Positions 9,144 to 18,178 of a stretch of DNA of 64,000 bases are shown one piece after another. Made by a program: the position numbers and the translations under genes. The notes beneath the pieces are model-generated. The model saw only the letters and a list, made by a program, of their open reading frames with translations, was not told the origin of the DNA and did not search any database. Source of the DNA: CBFDBF01 sp050287965 (GTDB lineage: Bacteria > Pseudomonadota > Gammaproteobacteria > Chromatiales > Chromatiaceae); the NCBI GenBank assembly GCA_050287965.1, contig JBNKCX010000005.1:36637-100636 (forward strand), read 5' to 3'. How positions within the stretch are numbered: the stretch's first letter is position 1; the number at the start of each line of letters is the position of its first letter.

Positions 9144-10205
9144 TTACCCGTTCTCCAGAACCACGGTCGGAGGACCGTCCGACGTTTCGATCCGTCCCAG
9201 TCGCCAGGCCCTTTCACCCGCTGCGGTAAGCAGTGTCAAGGCCCGTTCCGCATCCTCTTCCGGCACGCAGACCACCATGCCGACGCCGCAGTTGAAGGTC
9301 CGCAACATCTCCGCCTCTACCACATTGCCCTCCCGTTGCAGCCATTGAAAAATCGCCGGCAACTCCCAGGAAGTCACATCAATGACCGCCCGGGTGTTGT
9401 CCGGGAGTACCCGGGGCAGGTTCTCCGGCAGGCCGCCGCCGGTGATATGGGCCAGGGCGTGGATCTCCACCTGTTCCTGCAGCGCCAACAGCGGTTTGAC
9501 ATAGATACGGGTGGGGGCGAGCAGTGCATCGCCAAGGGTTTGTCCGTCCAGTTCCTCGCTCAGGTCGGCAGCACGCACCTCGATGATCTTGCGGATCAGT
9601 GAATAGCCGTTGGAGTGGGGTCCCGAGGAGGCGAGGCCGATCAGGACATCTCCCACCCTGACCCGCTCCGGTGAGATAATCCTGCTCTTCTCCACAATGC
9701 CGACGCAGAAACCGGCCAGATCGTACTCCTCTGCGGCGTACATGCCGGGCATTTCCGCCGTTTCGCCGCCGGTAAGGGCGGCACCGGCCTGTTCGCAACC
9801 CTTGGCGATCCCGGTTACCACGGCGGTGGCCACCTCCACGTCCAGCCGGCCGGTGGCGTAGTAATCAAGGAAAAACAGGGGTTCGGCGCCGGTGACGATG
9901 ATGTCGTTGGCGCACATGGCCACCAGGTCGATGCCGATGGTGTCGTGGCGTTTCAGCGCCAGAGCCAGTTTGAGCTTGGTGCCCACGCCGTCCGTCCCGG
10001 ACACCAGTACCGGTTCGCGGAAACGGTCGAGAGGGAGCTCGAACAGGGCGCCGAAGCCGCCGAGTCCGGTCATGACGCCGGGTCGGAAGGTGCGTTTGAC
10101 GATGGGTTTGATGCGGTCCACCAGGGCGTTCCCAGCATCGATGTCCACACCGGCAGCGCGGTAGCTGAGGCTGGTTGCGTTGTTGTCGTTCTGATTTTTC
10201 TCCAC
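9144..10205 (-). CDS. purM: Phosphoribosylformylglycinamidine cyclo-ligase PurM
   Basis: AIR synthetase, ATP-dependent ring closure of FGAM, fifth step of purine synthesis. The 353-residue protein shows the family's YRAAGVDIDAGN opening (15-26), the GGFGALFEL segment near 47-55, the DGVGTKLKLA loop (70-79) and the ITGGGLPEN motif. The start is GTG with an AGGAG site about seven bases upstream. It heads the purM-purN-DUF3108 unit and is divergent from the DUF2066 gene, a conserved gammaproteobacterial arrangement. Confidence 0.97.
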   Translation of the reverse strand: MEKNQNDNNATSLSYRAAGVDIDAGNALVDRIKPIVKRTFRPGVMTGLGGFGALFELPLDRFREPVLVSGTDGVGTKLKLALALKRHDTIGIDLVAMCANDIIVTGAEPLFFLDYYATGRLDVEVATAVVTGIAKGCEQAGAALTGGETAEMPGMYAAEEYDLAGFCVGIVEKSRIISPERVRVGDVLIGLASSGPHSNGYSLIRKIIEVRAADLSEELDGQTLGDALLAPTRIYVKPLLALQEQVEIHALAHITGGGLPENLPRVLPDNTRAVIDVTSWELPAIFQWLQREGNVVEAEMLRTFNCGVGMVVCVPEEDAERALTLLTAAGERAWRLGRIETSDGPPTVVLENG

Positions 10206-10279
10206 GGGGTGCTCCTGGCTGGAGGAAAGGATTCAAGAGACGGAATTCTATCAATCCTGTCCCGTGGAGAAAATCGCTC

Positions 10280-10309
10280 TTAGACAGGTCGTATAGGGCA
10301 CGCTAGAAT
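10280..10309 (+). promoter_or_regulatory. Probable sigma-70 promoter of the DUF2066 gene
   Basis: TTAGAC (10280-10285) and TAGAAT (10304-10309) with an 18-base spacer lie about 31 bases before the ATG. Prediction by eye. Confidence 0.45.
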
Positions 10310-10340
10310 TTCACGCCAATGTCCTGTCCGGATTTTCATA

Positions 10341-11504
10341 ATGCCAGTCCAATATGACCTGTCGCTGATCTTACGCTATTTCGCCGTTACCGGTCGGGTG
10401 TTGTTGCTGTCGGCGGCTCTCCTGTTCTGTGGCCCCATAGAGGCGGCGGAGGTCAAAGGCCTTTATACGGCCGAGGTTCCGGTAGAGGGGCAACAGGTGG
10501 AGCAGCGCAATGCCGCGATCCAGGATGCCTTGCGGAAGGTGTTGGTGAAGGTGACCGGCAACCGAAGCATCGTCAAAAGAGAGGCGCTGCAGCCGACGAT
10601 CCTGAAGGCGGCGGAGTTTGTTCAGAAGTATCGGTATCGGCTGGCCCCGGAAATCGGTTCTTCCGCCCCCGGCGACGCCCCCCGGCGACTGTTGGAGGTG
10701 CAGTTCGAAGAGCAGGCGGTGAGCCGCCTGCTGGAGCAGGAGGGGCTGCCCACCTGGGGGGCTAATCGTCCTTTGATCCTGGTCTGGCTCGGTATTGAGA
10801 AAGGGGGGGAGCGTGTCCATTTGACCCCCGGCCTTGACCGGGAGGTGGAGGCGGCGGCTTTGGGGGTCGGACGCGATCGCGGACTACTCATGATACTGCC
10901 GTTGATGGATCTGGAGGACCGCAGTCGGCTGCAGGTAAGTGATCTCTGGGGAGGATTTACCTCGACCATCCGCGACGCTTCCCGGCGTTACCAGCCGGAT
11001 CTGATTGTTTTCGGGCGATTAAGTCATGTATCGGATCGGCTCAGGCGGGCGCACTGGACGCTGCTGAAGGAGGACGGGTCGTCCAACTGGCAGAGTGAGG
11101 GGACCTCGAGCGCCGGCGCTACGGAAGCAGGACTGCAGGAGGTGGCGGATCGCCTGGCGGCCCAGTCCGCGCCGATCAGGGATTTAACGGACGTTGTAGA
11201 GCTGAGGATGCGTGTCGGGGGTATCCGGTTCCTGGGGGATTATGAGCGCGTACAGGGGTATCTTCAGGGGCTGAACTCGGTGGAACAGGCCGATCTTCTG
11301 TTCGCTGAACCGCAGGCGGTCATCTTCGAACTAGAGGTGCGCGGCGGCAGGAGCGTTCTGGAACGGGAGATCTCTCTTGGCGGAATGCTGCAGAGGGAAA
11401 TCGGAGGTGAATCCGGTACTGCCGATGACGGCAACGGTGAATCCTCCGGCCCGGGTCCGACTTTCGGCGATGAGGGGGTGCTTTATTATCAGTTGCAACC
11501 GTGA
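10341..11504 (+). CDS. DUF2066 domain-containing exported protein
   Basis: Conserved gammaproteobacterial protein of unknown function, 387 residues. The N terminus has a long signal-like region (hydrophobic 17-35, followed by an AEVKGLYTAEVPV mature start). The DUF2066 domain occupies roughly residues 36-290, with the characteristic IQDALRKVLVKVTGN segment. The acidic, Gly-rich C-terminal stretch is probably flexible. It is divergent from purM and lies 36 bases before the phosphatidyltransferase gene, with which it is probably cotranscribed. No catalytic motif is seen. Confidence 0.88.
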   Translation: MPVQYDLSLILRYFAVTGRVLLLSAALLFCGPIEAAEVKGLYTAEVPVEGQQVEQRNAAIQDALRKVLVKVTGNRSIVKREALQPTILKAAEFVQKYRYRLAPEIGSSAPGDAPRRLLEVQFEEQAVSRLLEQEGLPTWGANRPLILVWLGIEKGGERVHLTPGLDREVEAAALGVGRDRGLLMILPLMDLEDRSRLQVSDLWGGFTSTIRDASRRYQPDLIVFGRLSHVSDRLRRAHWTLLKEDGSSNWQSEGTSSAGATEAGLQEVADRLAAQSAPIRDLTDVVELRMRVGGIRFLGDYERVQGYLQGLNSVEQADLLFAEPQAVIFELEVRGGRSVLEREISLGGMLQREIGGESGTADDGNGESSGPGPTFGDEGVLYYQLQP

Positions 11505-11540
11505 TTTCCAATCGGCGGCCTGCCGCAAAGGGTTTAGGTG

Positions 11541-12095
11541 ATGAAGGCCAGGGATATACCAAACCTGATCAGCATCCTGAGGATCATCCTCACGGTGCCC
11601 ACGGTATGGATGCTGTTGCTGCAGCGTTTCGATGTCGCCTTGATCCTGTTCGCCGTTTCCGGCTTTTCCGACGGGCTGGACGGGTTTCTGGCAAAACGTT
11701 TCGGCTGGCAGAGCACCCTCGGCGGACTGCTTGATCCCCTTGCGGATAAGGTTCTACTGGTTTTCACCGTGCTTTCGCTGGGCTGGCTCGGTTTGATCCC
11801 CTGGTGGCTGGTTCTGGCCGTTATCCTCCGCGATCTGGTTATTGTGATCGGAGCTACCGTCTATCATTTTCGAATTCAACACCTGGAAGCCGCGCCAAGC
11901 AGGATCAGCAAGATCAATACCGTGGTTCAGATCGTGCTGGTGATTGCGGTGGTGTTCGACAAGGGACTGGTGGTATTACCCGCGGAGTTTATCCCTGGCC
12001 TGATCTGGATAACCCTGACCACCACCTGTCTCAGCGGGATTGATTATGTCTGGGTCTGGAGTCAGCGCGCGGCTACGGATAGACAGCCGAAATAA
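11541..12095 (+). CDS. CDP-alcohol phosphatidyltransferase (PgsA-like)
   Basis: Inner-membrane enzyme of the CDP-alcohol phosphotransferase family, 184 residues with about five helices. The signature D-x2-D-G-x2-A-(R/K)-x8-G-x3-D-x3-D is present as DGLDGFLAK...GGLLDPLADK (about 44-70), with Lys where Arg is usual. The likely role is a phospholipid head-group step such as phosphatidylglycerophosphate synthesis, but the sequence looks like the short accessory PgsA-like group found next to hda and DUF2066, so the exact substrate is open. ATG 11541 is preferred over an in-frame GTG three bases before; AGG lies at 11536-11538. Confidence 0.85.
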   Translation: MKARDIPNLISILRIILTVPTVWMLLLQRFDVALILFAVSGFSDGLDGFLAKRFGWQSTLGGLLDPLADKVLLVFTVLSLGWLGLIPWWLVLAVILRDLVIVIGATVYHFRIQHLEAAPSRISKINTVVQIVLVIAVVFDKGLVVLPAEFIPGLIWITLTTTCLSGIDYVWVWSQRAATDRQPK

Positions 12096-12147
12096 CTGTT
12101 CCTCAGGACGACCCGACTCTTCCGGCGAGCGTCTGGTTGGCAGAACC

Positions 12148-12849
12148 TTATCCCGGGTTTTGTTGCAGCAGTATTTTTACGAACGGCACGGTGAGTTTGC
12201 GCTGAGCGGCGAGGGACTCGCGGTCCAATATTTCCAAGAATGCCAACAGCGACCCCATATCCCGGGCGCAGTGCTTGAGAATATACTCGGCCGTTTCCTC
12301 CGGCAGCGTCATACCTCGTCGCTCGGCAGTATCCACCAACGCCTTCAGTTTTTGCTCATCGTTTAAAACCTTTAGCCGGTAGCTGACCCCGGAGGAGAGC
12401 CGGGAGATCAGGTCGGGCAGCTGCAGCGGCAGGGTTGTAGGGCTGCGATCCGCCGTCACCAGGAGCAGGGTGCTTCTTTCCCGCGCCCGGTTGAAGAGAT
12501 GGAACACGGCCTCTTCCCAAACCGGTTGACCGGCGATCTCCTGGATATCGTCAAGACAGACCAGGTCCATAGCGTCCAGATCCGCGAGCATCTCGGGGGC
12601 GAGTTGAGATGCCAGGGTAAGGGGCATGTATGCGGCGGAACGGGACAGTTCGTCCATTTGTCTGCAGGCTCCCTGCAGCAGGTGGGTCTTGCCGGCGTAT
12701 GTCGGACCCCAGAGGAAGAGAAACGGCTCTCCCTCTCCCGTCAACGAGCGGGCGATGTCGGCAACGGCCTGCTCGTTGTCGCCGGGAAGAAAGTTCTCGA
12801 GGCTTGCTCTGTTGCTCAGGCTTAGGTTAAGAGGAAACTGTCTGGTCAT
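12148..12849 (-). CDS. hda: DnaA regulatory inactivator Hda
   Basis: AAA+ protein that, bound to the sliding clamp, stimulates ATP hydrolysis by DnaA and so limits re-initiation. The 233-residue protein (same length as E. coli Hda) begins with a clamp-binding hexapeptide of QxxLxL form (Q4 to L9). Walker A is GPTYAGKTH (about 47-55), and the acidic Walker B strand is LVCLDDIQ. The DnaA domain I and DNA-binding domain IV are absent, which separates it from DnaA. It converges with the PgsA-like gene, leaving 52 bases in which I see no strong terminator. Confidence 0.95.
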   Translation of the reverse strand: MTRQFPLNLSLSNRASLENFLPGDNEQAVADIARSLTGEGEPFLFLWGPTYAGKTHLLQGACRQMDELSRSAAYMPLTLASQLAPEMLADLDAMDLVCLDDIQEIAGQPVWEEAVFHLFNRARERSTLLLVTADRSPTTLPLQLPDLISRLSSGVSYRLKVLNDEQKLKALVDTAERRGMTLPEETAEYILKHCARDMGSLLAFLEILDRESLAAQRKLTVPFVKILLQQNPG

Positions 12850-12923
12850 CTTTTGGGTCGAATCGGGGTAATACCGCTATAGAGGGGCTATTATATGTCA
12901 TAGGGGTCGGGTGACGTGACTCC

Positions 12924-14279
12924 ATGGTTGATTGCGGACAAAAGAGTAAACAGAAGATGATGGGAATGGAGGGATTGCAGCAACTGATACGTCGCATCGG
13001 CAGATTTAACCGGCTGCTGGTGGAGCGTTTCGTTGAGGATCAGGGGCTGCCCAATGCCGCTTCCCTGACCTATACGACACTGTTGTCGCTGGTTCCGTTG
13101 ATGACGGTTTCCCTCGCGCTTTTTTCCGCATTCCCCATCTCCGATCATGTGGCGGAAATGGTACAGGATTTTGTGTTCAAGAACTTCGTCCCCGCCTCGG
13201 GAGAGATCCTTCAGGAACATTTCCAGACATTCAGTCAGAAGGCCTCTCATCTCACGGGCACCGGTTTTGCGTTCCTGGTTGTTGTGGCCTTGTTGATGAT
13301 GGCCAACATCGACCAGGCGTTAAACACCATCTGGCGGGTGCAGCGCAAGCGGAGTGCGTTGTCGAAGTTTGTCGTTTACTGGTCAATCCTTTCTCTGAGT
13401 CCCATGTTGATCGGCGTCAGTATGGTGGTCACTTCCTATCTGGTGTCGATACCGATCTTTTCCGGGGCGGCGGAAACCATCGGTATTAAGGAACGTCTGT
13501 TGGGTATTGCGCCGGTACTGGCATCGGTGGTTGCCTTTACTCTGCTTTACGCGGTGGTGCCCAATCGTCGTGTCCCCTTTCGGCATGCACTGGCGGGTGG
13601 GGTTTTCGCGGCGGTTCTGTTTGAACTGGCGAAACGGGGCTTCGCTTTCTACCTGACTCATTTCCCATCCTATGAGGCGATCTACGGTGCCCTCGCGGCA
13701 ATCCCCATTTTCCTGATCTGGCTCTACCTCTCCTGGGCGGTGACCCTGCTTGGGGCGGAGTTTTCCTGTTGTATCGGTATCTTCCGTGAAGAGATCCTGG
13801 TGGAAAAGGGCAGCGAGGGGAATGACCTGGTTCTGGCTTATCGGCTTCTGCGTCGGTTATGGCAGGCGCAGCAGAGCGGGGAGACCTTGTCCATCAAGAT
13901 GATTTCCGTCTATCTGGGACATATTTCCGAGGAGCATATGGAATCCCTGCTGCTGGAACTGGAGCAGGCCCATCTGGTACTGCATACGGAGGATCGGAAC
14001 TGGGCTCTCGCCAGGGATCTCGCGGAGGTTCGGCTTCTGGATCTTTACCGTGTCCGTCCCTTTCAGCTGCCTGAGCCCGGCTCCCTCGGGGACTCGGATA
14101 ATCCCGCGGATAAACTACTGGAGCAGATTATGTCGCGGGTTGAAAACAGTCTGAACGAAACCTTGGGGACCCCGCTCAGTACCCTGTACAGCGGAGGTCC
14201 GGCACTGCTCCAGGTAGCGGAAACCGTTCCCGGCTCCGTTAAGGAAGCTGGGCGGGGTTATCCGTCATCCTCCCCGTAA
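12924..14279 (+). CDS. YihY/virulence factor BrkB family inner membrane protein
   Basis: Polytopic membrane protein formerly mislabelled ribonuclease BN; function unknown. It has the family opening LVERFVEDQGLPNAASLTYTTLLSLVPL and six predicted helices up to about residue 290, including the FPSYEAIYGALAAIPIFLIWLYLSW segment. Unlike E. coli YihY (290 residues), it continues for about 150 soluble residues, a winged-helix-like tail (LAYRLLRRLWQAQQSGETLS...) common in long YihY proteins of other proteobacteria. The start is uncertain: ATG 12924 gives 451 residues; ATG 12957 or 12960 is equally possible. Its end overlaps the convergent PilZ-like gene by 22 bases. Confidence 0.88.
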   Translation: MVDCGQKSKQKMMGMEGLQQLIRRIGRFNRLLVERFVEDQGLPNAASLTYTTLLSLVPLMTVSLALFSAFPISDHVAEMVQDFVFKNFVPASGEILQEHFQTFSQKASHLTGTGFAFLVVVALLMMANIDQALNTIWRVQRKRSALSKFVVYWSILSLSPMLIGVSMVVTSYLVSIPIFSGAAETIGIKERLLGIAPVLASVVAFTLLYAVVPNRRVPFRHALAGGVFAAVLFELAKRGFAFYLTHFPSYEAIYGALAAIPIFLIWLYLSWAVTLLGAEFSCCIGIFREEILVEKGSEGNDLVLAYRLLRRLWQAQQSGETLSIKMISVYLGHISEEHMESLLLELEQAHLVLHTEDRNWALARDLAEVRLLDLYRVRPFQLPEPGSLGDSDNPADKLLEQIMSRVENSLNETLGTPLSTLYSGGPALLQVAETVPGSVKEAGRGYPSSSP

Positions 14280-15913
14280 GGGTCCTCAGCGTGGCATTCG
14301 AAACGGTCAAAGCAGCCGGATGATTCCAGCATGCGACCGGCATAGACCCTATTGCTGTAGCCTTCGCTGATCTCCACCTCATAGGGTCGGCCTATCTCGT
14401 AAAGCATGGGCGGTGTGATGAGTACATCCAGAGTTCCGTTTCCCTGGGTCACCAGAAGCGCCGGTTGCTGGGATGCGCTGCCGCCGGCGCCAAAACCTTC
14501 GGGTCGGATGGATACCGCGGAAACCTTTCCCGGAAGGAACTGAATTCCAAGTTCCATGGTGCTCTTGTTGCGTTGCACCAGGCGACGCACCACGCCCGCT
14601 CGCCAGCGGACGGCATCCTGGGTCTGCTCGCTCTCGGCCAGTATGATCTGACCGATGGGAAGATCATTTATTTCCGACGGATTGGTGACGATCGCCATAC
14701 CGCTTTCACTGATATTGGTTTGACGGCAGTTAATGGTCGTATGGCTTTTTTCCACGGATGCGGCGGAAAGGTATCCAGTCACATCAAAGGCGTGAATCTC
14801 TTCCTGTTCGTCTGTTCCGTGACTTCTCTGCTGAGGCGCAAGAGAGCCCTGTTTGAGATAGTGATATACCGCGTCTATACCGCCGACCGCCACCAGCCGG
14901 TCATACTGCTCCCTGCGGGGATGCTGGCGCGACAGGCGAGACTGCCAGCATTGCAGCATGCGTTCCAGTACTTGAATGGATTGCTGTTTGGTCAACCCTG
15001 GAATCGGTTGCGCTTTCTTTTTGGAGTCCGGGGCAAGATCTTCCAACTGCTCGTCGATCTCGGACATGAGGTGATTGGTATCCAGTATAAGGAACCGATC
15101 GGGATTCTCCGGTTCCTTGTCGGGAAGCAGCGGTTTGACCGGATCAACGCCCAACAGATCTATCAGCAGCAGGCCGCTTGTTTCCTGCAGTCTTACAAAG
15201 TTGCCGAGCCGAGCTTTGAGCGCCCCTGATGTGAGGTGGTGGTAGATGGACCAGACCTCTTTACGTGTGAGACCCAATGGGTCAAGGGAGAGTATAAGCA
15301 GTATGCGTATAAACTCCGATTCAATGCTCGGCAGGCACCTGGCCTCTGTTGGAGGATTGCTGAACTTTACGGCGGCTACGCCATGCTCATGGGCGAGGAG
15401 GTACAACTGAAGAATCTCACGCCAGACGCTGCGGGATTCCGGGCGGTAAGCCGACAGATCAAAAAGAATGGAAAGAATCAGGCAGTAAAGGGTCCAGTAG
15501 ATAGAAGTGCTCAAGGCGTCCGGCAGCTTCAGCTTCTTATTGAACTCCTTGCCCCGGATCACCTTCTTGAAACCGTACGCCATCTCGGTATTGATCTTCT
15601 CCATCAGTCCATACAACATGGCCCGGTCGCGATGATTGACGGCCGACCTGTCCAATTGGATGGAGTCGCTCTGAATCAGGTTGGCGATAGTCAGGTAAGG
15701 TTCCAGGAATATCTCCATCAATTCCTGTCGCTGGGGGACCGGTTTCGGATGCCGGTTTAGAAGATGCAGGGCTTGATGCAGGGACTTGGCGACACCGAGG
15801 GGGTAGGCGTAAGGCAGGCTGCCGGCCCACTGCTGGAGGACGTTGGGCCGGGTGATGGTTTCCGGGTTTTCTACCCGATCGAGCGCTGGAACGGTTAACT
15901 GTATCCTGCTCAT
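14258..15913 (-). CDS. Large protein with a degenerate C-terminal PilZ-like domain
   Basis: A 551-residue cytosolic protein that I do not recognise as a named family. The first 400 residues are helical without obvious motifs. Near residue 425 a strand-rich part begins with the segment INCRQTNISESGMAIV, which matches the second PilZ motif (D/N-x-S-x2-G) and leads into the typical PilZ barrel strands ending in LGIQFLP. The RxxxR motif that binds cyclic di-GMP is not visible upstream, so ligand binding is doubtful. ATG 15913 was chosen; the frame is open to a GTG at 16003. The gene is alone between convergent YihY and divergent sfsA. Confidence 0.65.
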   Translation of the reverse strand: MSRIQLTVPALDRVENPETITRPNVLQQWAGSLPYAYPLGVAKSLHQALHLLNRHPKPVPQRQELMEIFLEPYLTIANLIQSDSIQLDRSAVNHRDRAMLYGLMEKINTEMAYGFKKVIRGKEFNKKLKLPDALSTSIYWTLYCLILSILFDLSAYRPESRSVWREILQLYLLAHEHGVAAVKFSNPPTEARCLPSIESEFIRILLILSLDPLGLTRKEVWSIYHHLTSGALKARLGNFVRLQETSGLLLIDLLGVDPVKPLLPDKEPENPDRFLILDTNHLMSEIDEQLEDLAPDSKKKAQPIPGLTKQQSIQVLERMLQCWQSRLSRQHPRREQYDRLVAVGGIDAVYHYLKQGSLAPQQRSHGTDEQEEIHAFDVTGYLSAASVEKSHTTINCRQTNISESGMAIVTNPSEINDLPIGQIILAESEQTQDAVRWRAGVVRRLVQRNKSTMELGIQFLPGKVSAVSIRPEGFGAGGSASQQPALLVTQGNGTLDVLITPPMLYEIGRPYEVEISEGYSNRVYAGRMLESSGCFDRFECHAEDPYGEDDG

Positions 15914-16030
15914 CCTGGGCGGGCTCTGTAATAACGATATGACTCCTTCACTACTTATACCACTTAATCTGCAGATGCAAGAACTGTAATACCCCAGAAC
16001 CACAGGTATTTTTTCTGGAAGAGATCCAAA

Positions 16031-16744
16031 ATGATTTTACCGCCGCTGACACCGGGACGTATTACCAGACGCTATAAGCGGTTTCTGGCGGATGTGGAAT
16101 TGGCCGACGGGTCCCTGGTAACCGCGCATTGCCCCAATACCGGCTCCATGACGGGCTGTTGGCAACCCGGGGCGAAGGTGGAACTCAGCCGCAGTGACAA
16201 ACCCGGGCGTAAGCTCAACTGGACTTTGGAGCGGGTGGATATGGGCGGCGGTTGGATAGGCGTCAACACCCTGCGCACCAACGGTGTTATAGCGGAAGCG
16301 CTGGAGGCCGGATCGATACCGCAACTTGCGGATTACCGCAAGCTTCGACGGGAAGTCCCGTTTCAGGGTGAGGACGGGATTTCCGCGCGTTTTGATGTGC
16401 TGCTGCAGGAAGGGGTGCGCCCCGATGCCTTCGTAGAGGTCAAGAACGTTACCCTTCTGGACAATGATCGGGTGCGATTTCCGGATGCGGTTACGGAACG
16501 GGGCAGGAAACACCTGGATCTTCTGTTGCAGGCGGTTAACAAGGGTTGGCGTGGCGTGGTGCTGTTTGCGGTGAACCGCCCGGAGGGATGTTGTCTCTCA
16601 CCGGCCGACACGATCGATCCGGCCTATGCGAAACGTCTACGGGAGGTGGTTGCTCAAGGGGTGGAAGTGTTGGCCGTGAGAATCGAGCATACCCGCGATG
16701 GGTTGCGGGCCGGCGGCCCGGTTCCGGTGGATCTTAGATCCTAA
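16031..16744 (+). CDS. sfsA: DNA/RNA nuclease SfsA (sugar fermentation stimulation protein)
   Basis: 237-residue protein of the SfsA family, which carries a PD-(D/E)XK nuclease fold. Visible family segments are the N-terminal GRITRRYKRFLADVEL OB-like part, the AHCPNTGSMTGC motif (about 35-46) and the nuclease core FDVLLQE...AFVEVKNVTL (about 121-143), with the D/E-x-K triad as Asp, Glu and Lys. The physiological role is unsettled. It is divergent from the PilZ-like gene and is followed by repeat copy C. Confidence 0.95.
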   Translation: MILPPLTPGRITRRYKRFLADVELADGSLVTAHCPNTGSMTGCWQPGAKVELSRSDKPGRKLNWTLERVDMGGGWIGVNTLRTNGVIAEALEAGSIPQLADYRKLRREVPFQGEDGISARFDVLLQEGVRPDAFVEVKNVTLLDNDRVRFPDAVTERGRKHLDLLLQAVNKGWRGVVLFAVNRPEGCCLSPADTIDPAYAKRLREVVAQGVEVLAVRIEHTRDGLRAGGPVPVDLRS

Positions 16745-16759
16745 GAAACATCGAGATTT

Positions 16760-17109
16760 AACGCAAAGAGCGCAAAGGCGCGGAGGCGCAAAGATGTAAC
16801 GTAGGTAAACCGACGCCTCTGGCGATGAGACACGAATGGGTTCCGTTGTTCCGGTAACCCCCCTGCTGTTCCCCCTGGAAGGGGGGCGTGTAGGAGCGGT
16901 TTTGTAACCGCAATGAAATCTTTTTTTGCGGCGCTTGGCGCCGCTCTTACAGCAGGTTCGTAGTATTGTATTCTTGGGTTCCGGATCTTCGCTACGCTCC
17001 GTCCGGAATAACATTTTCGGACACCGGGTTTGTGGGGCTGCCCGTTTTACGGATCGTGATCGATTCGCAAAAAAACTCTGCGCCTCCGCGCCTTTGCGTG
17101 CTCCGCGTT
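16760..17109. repeat. Hairpin repeat element, copy C, with a 282-base insert
   Basis: Left arm units are at 16760-16768, 16769-16777, 16778-16785 and 16786-16793; right arm units are at 17076-17083, 17084-17091, 17092-17100 and 17101-17109. The arms are separated by 282 bases instead of about 20. That inner region carries a second, unrelated inverted repeat, listed separately, and no gene. The element fills nearly all of the 389-base gap between sfsA and cpdA. Confidence 0.8.
16862..16956. repeat. Nested inverted repeat inside copy C
   Basis: Outer arms CCTGCTGT (16862-16869) and ACAGCAGG (16949-16956) enclose inner arms TGTAGGAGCGG (16889-16899) and CCGCTCTTACA (16941-16951). The TGTAGGAGCGG core resembles REP-type elements known from Pseudomonas and relatives. 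The resemblance is from memory. Confidence 0.65.
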
Positions 17110-17133
17110 ATTTTCGGGTTTTGGGGAGTAGCT

Positions 17134-17961
17134 CTAGCGGTAACCGGCGGATTTGAGATCAAGCCCGGCGGGGGTGGAATTGAGGTGCTTCACGCCGGTA
17201 TCGACGGCGCCGTCCGGCAGCAGGGTCAGCCAACGAAGGCCCGGAGGGGTGGGGTCTATGCCGAATTCATCTTTGTTGGGTGCGAACTGGATGCAGGTCG
17301 ATGGTGAACTCATCAGCAGTACGCCGTTGCGTTCGGTTTCGAAGGTCTGATGCACATGGCCCCAAAGGACGCAGCGGACATTCTGATAGCGGTCGATCAC
17401 GGCAAAGAACGCTTCCGGATTGTTCAGAGCCATTCTGTCCAGCCAGGCGCAGCCCGAGGGTAGGGGGTGATGATGCAGACAGACGAGGACGTGCTTGTCG
17501 GGGTTGTTCCGCAGGCTGGTGTCCAGTTTTTCCAGTTCCGTTTCAGAAAGGTGTCCCCCGGCCGAATCAGGGAGGCTGGAATCAAGCATGACGATGAGCC
17601 AGTGGCCGTGATCGGCCCCCTCCGGCATGGTAATCCCCTCGTCCTGAAGGTGTTGGGCCATCCGTGAGTTGTCATCATGGTTGCCCGGTAGAACATAGAC
17701 CGGGGCATCCAGTGCCTGGAGATAATTTTTCAGTTTCCGGTAACCTTCCGGGGAGGTGTCGTGCACCAGGTCCCCAGTAACCAGCACCAGGTCTACCGGT
17801 AACAGGGACTCTTTCGCCAGTTTCAGGACCTCCTGCAGCGACTGGTCCGTATCGATTCCGGCCAGTCTTCGATCGGCTTTGCCATAGAGGTGGGTGTCCG
17901 AGATCTGAAGGATCTTCAGAATACCTGAGGGCGAGTTTTTTGAGGTATTACTTTCCATCAT
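17134..17961 (-). CDS. cpdA: 3',5'-cyclic-AMP phosphodiesterase CpdA (Icc)
   Basis: Calcineurin-like metallophosphoesterase that hydrolyses cAMP to AMP. The 275-residue protein shows the full metal-ligand series: DTHL (D21/H23 region), GDLVHD, GNHDD, a histidine-rich HHHPLPSG strand and GHVHQ near the C terminus. Length equals E. coli CpdA (275). Two adjacent ATGs (17961 and 17958) are possible starts. It stands alone; upstream (17962-18178) is a 217-base gap before fabA with no further gene visible. Confidence 0.92.
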   Translation of the reverse strand: MMESNTSKNSPSGILKILQISDTHLYGKADRRLAGIDTDQSLQEVLKLAKESLLPVDLVLVTGDLVHDTSPEGYRKLKNYLQALDAPVYVLPGNHDDNSRMAQHLQDEGITMPEGADHGHWLIVMLDSSLPDSAGGHLSETELEKLDTSLRNNPDKHVLVCLHHHPLPSGCAWLDRMALNNPEAFFAVIDRYQNVRCVLWGHVHQTFETERNGVLLMSSPSTCIQFAPNKDEFGIDPTPPGLRWLTLLPDGAVDTGVKHLNSTPAGLDLKSAGYR

Positions 17962-18178
17962 TAATGTTTGGCAGGAAAGCCGCTCAAATCAGCGAAGCTA
18001 CGCAGAAGAATGGCATGAAATTCCTATTTATGCGAATCGTATACCGGGATTTTGCTGAATTTTCCTTAATCTCAGCGTCACCGGATGCCGGTTTGTGGAG
18101 AGGATCACGCTCCGAGTCTGAACGGATTGCCGGCCCGTGAGTTTCCCCGAATTTTTTGTAATCCCGTTCAAGTTAAAG

